Counted from the stretch's first letter, positions 10,828 through 20,768 are shown. The stretch is DNA of 64,000 nt from Planctomycetota bacterium (GCA_018970165.1 JAGWWZ010000001.1:25715-89714), one strand, 5' to 3'. Program-made: numbers and translations. The notes: a model not told the origin generated them from the letters alone.

Positions 10828-11033
10828 TACCCACCTCCGAAGGTTAGAAAAGGATACATAATAGAAAGACAGAGGAGGAGCGTACTCCGCTAACTACTTT
10901 AAGACCCGCATGTGCCAGCGTCTACTAGAAGATAGGTATTTTGTGAGCCAGCATTGAAAAATCTGGTAGTTTTCTCCGGTCGTACCCCAGCGGTTCGAGC
11001 AGGGAGAGGACCGAGAACCCTTGGAAATGACTT

Positions 11034-11849
11034 CTACCGCCCCTCTCGAAACCAGGGGCAAAGCCATTTGCGGAACCATTCCAGGCCGGAATCGAGGATG
11101 AGTCCCAGTACACCTAGGACGAACGCGTAGAACAGGATGATGTCAAAAGACAAGAGCTTATACTGCATCCGAATTTGGGAACCCATACCAGGTTCTCCAA
11201 CGGAGTACTCAGCAAGAACCAGATAGACCATGGCTGGTCCGGTTTGGGAGCGAATGCAGTCTAAAACATTGGGAAGGATTTGCTTCCAAATTACCTCGTA
11301 AATGACTTCGAGCTCGGAGGCTCCCAATGTGTATGCCTTGCTGATTGCCTCGTCGCTGACATTGTCTCTGACGGCTTGGAATATCGTTTGTGTCATGGAG
11401 AAAAAAATCCCAAGAGCAACCATCAACACGTACATGCGAAAGCTGATTCCTGCGAACAAGAAATAGAAGGGCATGATTGCGACCGGCGGAACCTTGGACA
11501 TGAATGTAATGATTGGACTGATCGGTGCCTCGATCCATCGGTAGCAACCCATAAGGATACCGATGATGGTTGAAGCGATGACACCCAAACCGAGGCCCAG
11601 TGCTAAACGCGACAGAGTAGCCCCGATGTCATTCCAAAACATCGGTGGCTTTGGGGCTTCAGTTGGTCCCTGCATCTTAAAAGCTCGTTGTATCCCCTCA
11701 ATCAATTTGGAATAAGAGGGAACGGTCGTCTGCGAGGGATTATTAGCAGTCTGTCTTACCGAGAGCCATTCGTACACCGCAAGCACGACGATAACGCCAG
11801 CGATTGCGAGCGAAACAAACAGCCACTTGGGAAGATTCCGACGTATCAC
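11034..11849 (-). CDS. ABC transporter permease (nitrate/sulfonate/taurine, SsuC/TauC type)
   Basis: Six-TM profile with EAA-like loop: QAVRDNVSDEAISKAYTLGASELEVIYEVIWKQILPNVLDCIRSQTGPAMVYLVLAEY. Confidence 0.92.
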   Translation of the reverse strand: MIRRNLPKWLFVSLAIAGVIVVLAVYEWLSVRQTANNPSQTTVPSYSKLIEGIQRAFKMQGPTEAPKPPMFWNDIGATLSRLALGLGLGVIASTIIGILMGCYRWIEAPISPIITFMSKVPPVAIMPFYFLFAGISFRMYVLMVALGIFFSMTQTIFQAVRDNVSDEAISKAYTLGASELEVIYEVIWKQILPNVLDCIRSQTGPAMVYLVLAEYSVGEPGMGSQIRMQYKLLSFDIILFYAFVLGVLGLILDSGLEWFRKWLCPWFREGR

Positions 11850-11864
11850 TAGAGAGGTTCCAAT

Positions 11865-12995
11865 CTACTTCTTTGACTCGATATATGATTTCAGGTAAGA
11901 GGCATCGAAGTCCATAGCTCCTTCCTTGTTTCCAAAAGAGAGGTTGATCGGCTCGGGGGTCATACCATACTTCACACAGAAGTCATTCACCTTTTTCATG
12001 GTCTCTTTTTGGAACAAATCACTGGTGAAGAGCCGGATCGCATCGTTCGGATCCGAGTAAAAGCGAGTCTGCTTGACGATCGTTTTCATATCTGCCAACT
12101 CGAGCTTAGAGAATTTAGCACCGATCCCAACCAGTGTTTGGTCGGAAGTCTTCGGATCCGCCATCCGTTCATTCATGACGTAAAACGTCTTCAGAATCGC
12201 CATCGCAAAGTCTTTGCCCCCTTTTTTGTTGAGGGAATCTTTACTGACGACAACCATATCGATGATCTCTTCGGGGATTTCCTCGGAGCTGAAAAGGACT
12301 TTGGCATCGCTACGGCTACGCAAGGATTGCATTACAAATGGGTTCCAAACCATGATCGACTGCACGCTTGGGTCTTTTCCTTGGAAGGCGACGGCAGCTT
12401 GTGCCGGATCCATTTGACTAAAAGGGTAATCGGCGTTTGCGACCTTCCGATTTTCCAAACAACGGTCAAAGCAATACTGAGACACACTCTTCTCGAGCCC
12501 GTGGGTTTTCTTTCCTTTGAGCCCTTCAAGCGAATCGATTCCTGCGGTAATACAAGCATCGGCCCCTGCGCTGGTGGAGGTCGGGATGATTGCGACCGCA
12601 GCGCGGGAGCGGGCTGCCGGTAGGATATCAATATTGGTGATGCATACCGCATCGGTCATGGATATGCCGTAGAGATTGATGCACTGGTCGTAATCGGCCA
12701 GCACCAACTCGATATCCACGTTGAACTCTTTCTCAATGGAGCCCATCCCGTTTTGAGTGCCATCGATCAAGCCCACTTCGTCAGCTACGCCGAAAATACT
12801 CCATGAGGGGTATTCGCTCCAAGCCAATCGAAATCTGGCTGGTGGTAGTTTGATGTCTGTGTCGGAGGTGTCTGCGTTAGCAGTCCGGTTGTTGGTTGCC
12901 GTTGTCGCAGGCTTGCTTTCGGTGCATCCCGCGGCGGCCAAGGCCGCGATGAAGCAACTGAGGACGGACCATCTCCACATCGATTTCATTTTCAT
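11865..12995 (-). CDS. Lipoprotein substrate-binding protein (NMT1/SsuA-like)
   Basis: Lipobox AALAAAGCTES; FRLAWSEYPSWSIFGVADEVGLID; GLEKSVSQYCFDRCLE. Confidence 0.9.
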   Translation of the reverse strand: MKMKSMWRWSVLSCFIAALAAAGCTESKPATTATNNRTANADTSDTDIKLPPARFRLAWSEYPSWSIFGVADEVGLIDGTQNGMGSIEKEFNVDIELVLADYDQCINLYGISMTDAVCITNIDILPAARSRAAVAIIPTSTSAGADACITAGIDSLEGLKGKKTHGLEKSVSQYCFDRCLENRKVANADYPFSQMDPAQAAVAFQGKDPSVQSIMVWNPFVMQSLRSRSDAKVLFSSEEIPEEIIDMVVVSKDSLNKKGGKDFAMAILKTFYVMNERMADPKTSDQTLVGIGAKFSKLELADMKTIVKQTRFYSDPNDAIRLFTSDLFQKETMKKVNDFCVKYGMTPEPINLSFGNKEGAMDFDASYLKSYIESKK

Positions 12996-13043
12996 CTCTT
13001 GTTCTCCGGGTTTTGGAAGTTATCGGTGAAAGCCTTCGTTGAA

Positions 13044-13862
13044 TCATGCCTCGGGAATCTTGGTGTCGTGAGCAGGCGGTTCGCTGCTCTTCTTCTCTTG
13101 CGACAGACCGATCAGTGCGTCGAACTCGTCGTCCGCAGCGGACTTCTGCGCATACTCGAGAAACTCGGACTCTGCCCGCTTGGAATCCATGCCGGCCAGT
13201 TCGCGGGAGATGCGGGCATTCGCAGATGCCTTTTGACGCATATCGCGAAGGCGTTGCAGTTCCTCGGAGGTCTTGTCGTTGGAAATGCCGTTGACCATAT
13301 CGGCAATCTGCTTTTCCTCCGTCGCTGAAAGGACGTCGGCAACCGCATCGTGCTTTTCTTCCTTGATTTTGTCCAGCTCGCGCATCAAGCTTTGGATTTG
13401 GTTCTTGTGGCCGGTCACATTCTGAACGAGCTGTTTGAGATCCTCGTCGATTTCGTTGGCTCGCTGTTGTTTCTCAGCCAGGGTGCTGGAGAAGTCTTTG
13501 AAGGCGGCCTGGCATTTGGCGTACTCGGGATCATTTTTGATCGCGACCGAGTCGCCGTTGTATTTATCCACCAATTGTTTGGCTCGCGCGGCAGCTCCGG
13601 ACTTGAGTTTCTCGAGCTTTTGAATTTCCTCTGTGAGGGAAGTCAGTTTGGCTTTTTTCGCCTCCTCCTGCGCGATCATGGCGCTGATCGCATCTTTATA
13701 CTGATTTAGCCGATTTTTCTTTTCCTGAATGATGCGATCGTAGTTGGCGGAGATGACGGTCGGGTTAGCGCTCAGGGCATCGGCGGCCGCGTCGATCTTG
13801 CCAGTGAACAGATACTTGATTGCTCGAAAAAAACGGCCTATCGCATTGAACATGAGTCTCAA
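13044..13862 (-). CDS. PspA/IM30 (Vipp1-like) family coiled-coil protein
   Basis: MFNAIGRFFRAIKYLFTGKIDAAADALSANPTVISANYDRIIQEKKNRLNQYKDAISAMIAQEE plus long coiled coil. Confidence 0.85.
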   Translation of the reverse strand: MRLMFNAIGRFFRAIKYLFTGKIDAAADALSANPTVISANYDRIIQEKKNRLNQYKDAISAMIAQEEAKKAKLTSLTEEIQKLEKLKSGAAARAKQLVDKYNGDSVAIKNDPEYAKCQAAFKDFSSTLAEKQQRANEIDEDLKQLVQNVTGHKNQIQSLMRELDKIKEEKHDAVADVLSATEEKQIADMVNGISNDKTSEELQRLRDMRQKASANARISRELAGMDSKRAESEFLEYAQKSAADDEFDALIGLSQEKKSSEPPAHDTKIPEA

Positions 13863-13902
13863 CTCCTCTCGGGGAATTCACTAAGGGAAAAGGGATCTTG
13901 GG

Positions 13903-14628
13903 TTATTCTTTCAGAAAGGACTCGTAGTCGGGGGAGCTTTCGAGTTCCTTCATGCGTTCGTCGGAACGCTTGGCGGCTTCGATCGAAGCCGCCAATTCGC
14001 TCTGGAGTGTATCCATATCGCGTTCCTGGTTCTTGTCGGCGAACCGACGAAATGTTTCGACTGCATCTCGCAAGTGGCCGGAACTCTCGACAGCTTCGCT
14101 GAGAAACCGCTCTCGCTGCTCGAGGGCATCGCGTCGCGCTGGTCCGCTCAGTTGCTGCGCTAGATGATACATTTTTAGGGACTGTTCGAGTTGATCCACT
14201 GCGGCCCAAAAAAGTTGTCTCGCTTGTTTGACAATCTCCATGCTCCGCAACTGGATGCCAGGGGTTTGAGCCACCCGCTCGATCTCGGCTCGATTGACCC
14301 GAAGGATCTTCAAGCAATCCTCGGTGCGAGCATCGTGATCGGCCAGGAGACGCTCTGCTAGATCGTTGAGCTTGGTTTCCTCGCGACGAATCTGCTCGGC
14401 CACTTGGTCCCGCATCGCTTTTTCGGTGATCGCATCCATCCGAAAGATAAACCGTGTCGCGAACCAGCCGATCCCCACCAAGACGCCGACCAATCCAGCA
14501 GCGTTGAGCCAGTCGACGCCCCCCACCCCCCAGGACATGAGCCAAGCCGTCGCGCCACCGACGATCGGCAATACGACCGACGGCGCGACGAACAGCTCGT
14601 TCATAATTCGCTTTCGCAGATCGTCCAA
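13903..14628 (-). CDS. Hypothetical membrane-anchored coiled-coil protein
   Basis: N-terminal hydrophobic segments (VVLPIVGGATAWLMSW, LNAAGLVGVLVGIGWFATRFIF) then coiled coil; TTG start at 14628 or ATG at 14604; operon context. Confidence 0.75.
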   Translation of the reverse strand: MDDLRKRIMNELFVAPSVVLPIVGGATAWLMSWGVGGVDWLNAAGLVGVLVGIGWFATRFIFRMDAITEKAMRDQVAEQIRREETKLNDLAERLLADHDARTEDCLKILRVNRAEIERVAQTPGIQLRSMEIVKQARQLFWAAVDQLEQSLKMYHLAQQLSGPARRDALEQRERFLSEAVESSGHLRDAVETFRRFADKNQERDMDTLQSELAASIEAAKRSDERMKELESSPDYESFLKE

Positions 14629-14658
14629 AGCAGTCTGTCCTATTCCCCTTGCTCGATT

Positions 14659-16194
14659 TCAATACGGCACTTGACCCACAACGAAGCTCACCCGGGTTTG
14701 CCCGGTGATTTCGCCGGTGACGACGCGCATTCGCTCCGGTGGAATGCCGAGGGCCAGCAGATGCTTCAGCGCGGCGTCTCCTCGCTGCTGCGCCAGTTGA
14801 AGATTGGCTTGCATGTCTCCAGCCTTCGAAGCGTTTCCGCGGATAGTAAGATAGTATTGCGGCCAAGCCAGCAGTTTCTGACATAACTCGTCGAGAATCC
14901 GTTTGCTCTGATCGGACAATGTCGCGCTGCCGCGCAGAAAGACAAGCTCCGGTACGCTGAGCGTACCTACCGTTACCAACCCGTCCCACTGCTCGTCGCT
15001 GAGAGCCTTTAGTTTTTCCTCGACCCTTACCGATTCAGAAGATAGACCAGGATGAAAGTTGCGGGTCTGAAGATTCTCTAACGGGCGATCAAAGAAATAA
15101 CGATTGAATTTCTCGTCGCTGCCAATGCTCGATATCGCTCCCGATTTCGAAAGAACGGTGGCAATTCGCCCGAGCATGTCTTCGACATGAACGACTGCTC
15201 CCGCACGCTTGCCGAAGTGAGCGAAGTTCTCTTGCGTGTTCTTCCATTGGATCCCATCTACCAAGCGATTTGCCTGTTCCGCAGTTAGTTCCTGCTTGGT
15301 CTGCTTGGCATCTTCGAGTAACAAGCGAATCAAGGCTTGTTTCTCACTGTAGGAGTGAAGTGCGGTGAAGTAGGCTTCGAGGACCGATTCGACCACAGGG
15401 CCATTTTTGAGCAAGTAATCTCGGCTGACGACCAACGAATCAACGATATAACCCGTGAATCGCGAACTATCGACCAACACATGGAGTTGATCGTTGGCCA
15501 GTATTTGACTGACGAACGGTTCCCAAGTCACATACACTTCGTTGGTAGCGGGGGAAGCAGCCCGATAGCGGGCGATCAATTTTTCGGGCGAATCGACTGT
15601 CTCGATGGCCGAGGCTCCGACATTCTTGAGATCGAAGTCCTGCATCACCACGCGAACAAGGGTCTCGCTGGGGGAATCCCCGACGAGCACAAAACGAACG
15701 TCGCTCTGATTGAGTCGATCGATATCGGGGAACTTGCCCTTATAAGCCAACATCGCATCGGCTCCGCGCGTTTCGTCGATGATCGCGACGATCGTAGCGG
15801 CCGGAGCATCGTTGCTCGAGAGAGTCTTCAGGAACGCGTCGATGGGGAACGCAGCCATCTGTAGCGTACCCTTTTGCAAACCCTCAGCACGCTTGGCGTA
15901 ATTGGCGCCGTCGTCGACGTTCTTGATGCGAATGCCTCGATCTGCGAGCTGCTTCCGGAACTCCTCACTTCGCAGAATCGCGTATCCGGAAAAACTGTCG
16001 AGACCGAGCTGGATTTCATGCCTGTAGCGACTCGTTCCCGATGTCTTCTCAACTTTTTCGTTCTCTTGCTGCTGGGCTTGCTCGGCCTGCTGCTGAGACC
16101 GACGAGGATAAATCACCAAACGCCAGATCGAAACTCCGATCCCGAACAGGACGAGCCAAACAAGGGCGACGAGTACAATCTTGGCTTTGCTCAC
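14659..16194 (-). CDS. TM-anchored fusion of ABC-type substrate-binding domain and C-terminal OmpA-like domain
   Basis: N-term TM; SBP part (GLDSFSGYAILRSEEFRKQLADRGIRI... TWEPFVSQILANDQLHVLVDSSRF); C-term OmpA-like (FLRGSATLSDQSKRILDELCQKLLAWPQYYLTIRGNAS...NLQLAQQRGDAALKHLLALGIPPERM); GTG start. Confidence 0.88.
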   Translation of the reverse strand: MSKAKIVLVALVWLVLFGIGVSIWRLVIYPRRSQQQAEQAQQQENEKVEKTSGTSRYRHEIQLGLDSFSGYAILRSEEFRKQLADRGIRIKNVDDGANYAKRAEGLQKGTLQMAAFPIDAFLKTLSSNDAPAATIVAIIDETRGADAMLAYKGKFPDIDRLNQSDVRFVLVGDSPSETLVRVVMQDFDLKNVGASAIETVDSPEKLIARYRAASPATNEVYVTWEPFVSQILANDQLHVLVDSSRFTGYIVDSLVVSRDYLLKNGPVVESVLEAYFTALHSYSEKQALIRLLLEDAKQTKQELTAEQANRLVDGIQWKNTQENFAHFGKRAGAVVHVEDMLGRIATVLSKSGAISSIGSDEKFNRYFFDRPLENLQTRNFHPGLSSESVRVEEKLKALSDEQWDGLVTVGTLSVPELVFLRGSATLSDQSKRILDELCQKLLAWPQYYLTIRGNASKAGDMQANLQLAQQRGDAALKHLLALGIPPERMRVVTGEITGQTRVSFVVGQVPY

Positions 16195-16408
16195 GATATC
16201 AAACGCGGTTCAAATTACCGAAGGGCCCCATCCTAGGCCGAAAACATGTAACCTGGAGGCGCGCAAACCACTTCGAGGAACAAGGATAGGAAAACGTATA
16301 GTACCATGAAGGTCGGGATCTTTGGGACCCTTCCTGAGTTTCTAGGAAGCTCCCCAGTTTTTTGACTCCAGCTTGCTCAGGAATGGACGATTCGTTAAGG
16401 AATGGTAC

Positions 16409-17242
16409 ATGAAATCGCTAGAAAGTATTGAAGCCATCCCAACGCTCGCTCCCCGACCCGCTCATGCTCACAAGGGACTCTACGGACATGCTCTTCTAGT
16501 CGGGGGAAGCCTCGGCATGACCGGAGCCATCATCCTCGCCGGACGAGGAGCCCTTCGCGCCGGAGCAGGACTCGTCACTCTGGCGGTACCCACCGCTTGC
16601 CAGGGAATCGCAGCCTCGGCACTCCCGTCTGCCATGACACTCGGACTCGACGATCAGTTGTCTGGATTGAAAGATCCTCGATTCGAAAACTGCACCCTGG
16701 CCATCGGACCAGGCTTGGGACGGAACCCGAACTCGGACCATCAAGTGGCCAAACTGTTCGTTGAATGGAGAAGCACCGCCATCCTGGATGCTGATGCTCT
16801 CAATGCGCTGACTAGCACGGCATGGCAGGATCTGAAGCCGCGAGGACCTCGTATCCTTACACCCCATCCGGGCGAATGGTCGCGGCTCTGCGGTATTGCC
16901 GCCGCTGACCGAGCAGCTCAACAACAGCGAGCGATCGAAATCGCCCATGATCTCGGCTTGATCATCGTTCTCAAGGGGCATCGAACCATGGTCACAGATG
17001 GAAACCGAGTTTATGAGAATTCGACCGGTAACCCGAGCATGGCGGTCGGAGGCAACGGCGATGTCCTAACCGGCATCCTGGCCGCGCTGGTATGCCAGAA
17101 GCTTGCTCCATTCGAGGCCGCACAACTTGCAGTTTATTTGCACGGACTATCTGGCGATATCGCTCACCAGCGTCTCGGAACGCCAAGTTCACTGCCAGAG
17201 GATCTGCTGGAACATTTGCCAACCGCCTTTCAGAGGGTTTAA
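16409..17242 (+). CDS. nnrD: ADP-dependent NAD(P)H-hydrate dehydratase
   Basis: KGLYGHALLVGGSLGMTGAIILAGRGALRAGAGLVTLAVP; LDADALNAL; LTPHPGEWSRL; MAVGGNGDVLTGI. Confidence 0.92.
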   Translation: MKSLESIEAIPTLAPRPAHAHKGLYGHALLVGGSLGMTGAIILAGRGALRAGAGLVTLAVPTACQGIAASALPSAMTLGLDDQLSGLKDPRFENCTLAIGPGLGRNPNSDHQVAKLFVEWRSTAILDADALNALTSTAWQDLKPRGPRILTPHPGEWSRLCGIAAADRAAQQQRAIEIAHDLGLIIVLKGHRTMVTDGNRVYENSTGNPSMAVGGNGDVLTGILAALVCQKLAPFEAAQLAVYLHGLSGDIAHQRLGTPSSLPEDLLEHLPTAFQRV

Positions 17243-17245
17243 CGT

Positions 17246-17968
17246 TCAGTCGTTGGGTAACTCTTCGAACAGTCTCGATCCGATCCTGACCATGGTCGAG
17301 CCTTCTGCGATGGCGATCGCGAAGTCTTGGCTCATCCCCATCGATAACTCCGACATCTGCATCCCAAAGCGTTGATTCCAGGCATGCATCTGATTTCGCA
17401 GAAACGCGAATTCGCGATGGACTTGTGACGATTCGGCGCCGAGCGAACTCATCCCCATCAATCCCCTAACCTCCAGTTGGGATTGCTTCCGGTCATCGGA
17501 AGCATAATGTTCGAGCCAAGTTTGCGCCTCTTGAGGTTGCATACCCGTCTTCGTCGCATCCTGAGCGATCTGGATTTCGAGAAGGACAGCGGTACGAATC
17601 CCAAGAGCTTGAGATTCCTTTAGGATCTCGTCCGCGAGTCTTGCGGAATCCAACGAATGCACCAGATGAATCTGTGGGATCGTTCGGCGAACTTTGTTCC
17701 GTTGCAAATGCCCGATCAGATGCCATCTCACGGGTGATGGAAGTTGTGGAGCTTTTCCCCAAATTTCCTGCGGTCGGCTTTCTCCTAGGTCGAGGCAACC
17801 GGCATCCACCAGAGCCATCGCCTCCGCGGCACCGACGTACTTGGTCACTCCGATGGTTCGGATTTCCGCTTGGCTTCTGCCCGCAGCCGCAGCCGCGTTT
17901 GCGACCTCACCGAGGACATTCCTGTAGTTTTTCCCGATCTTTTCCGCTCTTGACGATGATGCACTCAT
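17246..17968 (-). CDS. yggS: YggS/PLPBP family pyridoxal phosphate homeostasis protein
   Basis: IGVTKYVGAAEAMALVDAGCLDLGESRPQEI...WHLIGHLQRNKVR...LSMGMSQDFAIAIAEGSTMVRIGSRLF; start at MSASSSRAEK. Confidence 0.93.
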   Translation of the reverse strand: MSASSSRAEKIGKNYRNVLGEVANAAAAAGRSQAEIRTIGVTKYVGAAEAMALVDAGCLDLGESRPQEIWGKAPQLPSPVRWHLIGHLQRNKVRRTIPQIHLVHSLDSARLADEILKESQALGIRTAVLLEIQIAQDATKTGMQPQEAQTWLEHYASDDRKQSQLEVRGLMGMSSLGAESSQVHREFAFLRNQMHAWNQRFGMQMSELSMGMSQDFAIAIAEGSTMVRIGSRLFEELPND

Positions 17969-18002
17969 TGGACAACAAGAATAAAAATGTTTTCGCAATT
18001 GG

Positions 18003-18022
18003 ATTGCATCTAGAAGCAATCT
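18003..18022. promoter_or_regulatory. Near-perfect 20-bp palindrome between divergent yggS and MerC-like gene (candidate regulator site)
   Basis: GATTGC-A-TCTAGA-A-GCAATC; one mismatched symmetric pair. Confidence 0.35.
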
Positions 18023-18096
18023 CGCTACGATAGGGAACTCTTGAACGGCAGCGTGTGGTCTCTGAGAACCAGAGTCGGTTTAGATTCGAACGAGGA

Positions 18097-18777
18097 ATGG
18101 GAGTTGGTGGAATGCGTGATTGGAAGGATCGGCTAGGAATTTTCGCCTCTGCCGCGTGTGCTGTCCATTGCGCGGCAACCCCGTTCTTGGTGGCAGCGCT
18201 ACCGACCCTGAAACTGACTGAATGGATGGCCGATCCGAGGTTTCACCAAATTGCAGCGGTGATTTGCTGCAGTTTGGTGGCGATCGCAATTGTGCCAACA
18301 ACTCTCCGATTTCGCGACCTCGGCCTGTTCTCTTTCGCATCATCGGGTTTGGGATTGATTCTTGCCGCCGCCTTCCTGGTCCCCGATACTTGCTGCTCGA
18401 GCAGCAACTGCTCCATCGAAGGAAGTGGGATTCTGGCCAGTTCTCACGCCGGCTCAGATCACACCCATGATGGGCATTCCCACGATGATCATTCGCATCA
18501 TGATCACACGCATCATCATCATTCGAGCATTGGCCAAACTCCTGCATCGGAACAAGCCGAGTCTCCTACTCTCCTGATGGCGGGGATGAGCATCGCTCAA
18601 CCATGGATGACGCCAGTTGGAGGGTTGTTGCTGATCGTAGCTCACGGACTGAACATGAGAAGGCGATGGAGGTCGGAATGCGGCAGGGCGAATTGCTGCG
18701 CGGGACAGCCAGAGGCCGAACTTCTCCAGATGCCCAACGCATCAACCGGCGATTCGACGTTGGCTCGTGCCTCGTAA
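18097..18777 (+). CDS. MerC-domain membrane protein with His/Asp-rich loop
   Basis: FASAACAVHCAATPFLVAALP (AxCxxHC-like), HTHDGHSHDDHSHHDHTHHHHSS loop. Confidence 0.78.
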   Translation: MGVGGMRDWKDRLGIFASAACAVHCAATPFLVAALPTLKLTEWMADPRFHQIAAVICCSLVAIAIVPTTLRFRDLGLFSFASSGLGLILAAAFLVPDTCCSSSNCSIEGSGILASSHAGSDHTHDGHSHDDHSHHDHTHHHHSSIGQTPASEQAESPTLLMAGMSIAQPWMTPVGGLLLIVAHGLNMRRRWRSECGRANCCAGQPEAELLQMPNASTGDSTLARAS

Positions 18778-18825
18778 AGGAAACTGCAATCAAGCTCCCA
18801 CGCACTCTGCTTACAAATCGTGCCA

Positions 18826-19104
18826 TTAATGGCGACGTCGAGCCGAAACCAGAATATCCCACGCGTACCACTCCAAGTACAGCAGCAACATCGGAACGAC
18901 GTAAATGGAGTATTGAATGATCTGCTCGATAAGAGGGACGTTTTGGAAAGTAGACTCCAGGACGGCAGCTAGTCCGAAGACCATACCTGCGTTAACCGAC
19001 AACATCAGGATACTTGCCGACACGATCCCAAAAATGTAAGCCGCCAGTCTCCAAAGAGCCCTTGATTCCTGGCTTTGGTCGTATTCCTGTTCTCTCATTT
19101 TCAT
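18826..19104 (-). CDS. Small hypothetical two-TM protein
   Basis: 92-aa ORF with LAAYIFGIVSASILMLSVNAGMVFGLAAVL and YSIYVVPMLLLYLEW. Confidence 0.6.
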   Translation of the reverse strand: MKMREQEYDQSQESRALWRLAAYIFGIVSASILMLSVNAGMVFGLAAVLESTFQNVPLIEQIIQYSIYVVPMLLLYLEWYAWDILVSARRRH

Positions 19105-19161
19105 CTGGCATTTGTGTCTGGCATTTTTGCTTGGACAGACTGATTTTAACAGTTCAAGAAA

Positions 19162-20736
19162 TCATTCCTCTAAGTCCTGGCTGAAGTCCCCCTCGAAACC
19201 CAGGCTTGTGATGTCGCTGATACGTCCGGCCAGAACGCCATATTGGTTGGCAATGAAGAACAAGCCCAGGGGAAGCAGTAACCCGAATAATGCCGTGATC
19301 ATCGAGTTGGTAACATACCCGATGGCATACACAACAAACAGCCCTGCGATCGCCATCCCGGATTGAAAGTACATCGCTCCCCATGAATCCGGCCTTTCGC
19401 CAAGCGACCTGAAGATGACCGAAGAAAACGGCTGCGTGGTCGCATTGTTATCGATCATGCTCAGGAGCAGCAACGGCGTAAGCCCCCAGATCGACAGCAG
19501 AACGAGAATCTCGCTGACGACGGATGGTAGCCCCATCAAGGACACAGCAGATGCAAAAAATCCGCCGGGCAAAGCCGCTAGGATCACAGCGGTAGCCAAC
19601 ATGACCAGTTCCCCGATCGCCTCGCCAAACCTACCAAAAGGCCAATCCTCAACGCGAGTCCTGCGGTTGGCTGCCATCGGAAGGATCACCATACAGCACA
19701 TGAATATTCCTGCCAAAAGAGGTACTCCGAAACACAGGAATACAGCCAGCCGGATAATCACCTTTTGAATCGATGCTAGTTCCAAAGAGCCAATCGCATG
19801 CAGGCTAGCAAAGCAGACCGCAGCACATACGCCGAGAATAACCGACAAAAAAATCATGCCAGGGTCGCGCAAGAATCCGAAAATTAAAGACAGCCAACGC
19901 TGCGAATCGAACGGTACCGCGACCGCATCGATTTCCTTGCGCTCGAGGGCCGCTTCCTTCGCCGCTCGCTCGAGTATCTCTTTGGTCTTGAGCGAATCAC
20001 CGATCTGTGTTCGAGGATTGGAGTTCTCGATAGGAGCAAGCCGAACGTTAGCCACCTCAGGATCGATCTTGAATTCAGCCTGTTTCTTCTTGGCGGGAGG
20101 CGCGGGGATTTTCAGTTCCGAGTGGCAATCAGGACATCGCGTTTTGGTCCCTGCACGTGATGCTTGACTGTAAAGAAGCGTTCCACAAACTTTGCACGGA
20201 AATGAAAAATCCTCATCGACCGGCCGTTTCGAAGGCTCTGCCGATTTATCCGAGGGCACGGATCTTTTCGTTGTTGAAGCTGGTGCATCCAAAGAATCAG
20301 GTAGATCCTCTCCCAATGGAAAGTTCATCTCGCTCAACAGCGGACTGGGGATGGGAGACAATTCTGGATCCAACGGCTTTAGCTCGGGCAAGTCGTCGTC
20401 GAAGAGACTCTGCCCAAGCTTCGGACCGTTTTCTGACGTGGGTGGCCTGTCCGATTGCTTGGGACTCTCTGATCGTTGGGGAACAGGAGATCGGGTTGTA
20501 GGTTTCCGCTCCGCCTGCGGTTTCGATAAACGGTTGGATTGAGGTGGCTTGCTGGGGCTATCGAGTTGCAACCAGGAATCCGCATCCTCGTCTGCGGTTT
20601 CATTCTGGGGAACGATGATACTGCCACTACAACTCGGACAGCGAGTGCGTTTGCCTGCTGAGGATGAGGCCACTCGCAATCGCTTCGCGCAATGCGGGCA
20701 ATCAAAACTTATGGGGGAACCGGACTGGTTACTCAA
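19162..20736 (-). CDS. Membrane protein with N-terminal MJ0042-like zinc ribbons
   Basis: CPHCAKRLRVASSSAGKRTRCPSC, CKVCGTLLYSQASRAGTKTRCPDC, several TM segments. Confidence 0.82.
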   Translation of the reverse strand: MSNQSGSPISFDCPHCAKRLRVASSSAGKRTRCPSCSGSIIVPQNETADEDADSWLQLDSPSKPPQSNRLSKPQAERKPTTRSPVPQRSESPKQSDRPPTSENGPKLGQSLFDDDLPELKPLDPELSPIPSPLLSEMNFPLGEDLPDSLDAPASTTKRSVPSDKSAEPSKRPVDEDFSFPCKVCGTLLYSQASRAGTKTRCPDCHSELKIPAPPAKKKQAEFKIDPEVANVRLAPIENSNPRTQIGDSLKTKEILERAAKEAALERKEIDAVAVPFDSQRWLSLIFGFLRDPGMIFLSVILGVCAAVCFASLHAIGSLELASIQKVIIRLAVFLCFGVPLLAGIFMCCMVILPMAANRRTRVEDWPFGRFGEAIGELVMLATAVILAALPGGFFASAVSLMGLPSVVSEILVLLSIWGLTPLLLLSMIDNNATTQPFSSVIFRSLGERPDSWGAMYFQSGMAIAGLFVVYAIGYVTNSMITALFGLLLPLGLFFIANQYGVLAGRISDITSLGFEGDFSQDLEE

Positions 20737-20768
20737 AGGAACGCCTCTACCTACAGACTCGATAGGAG

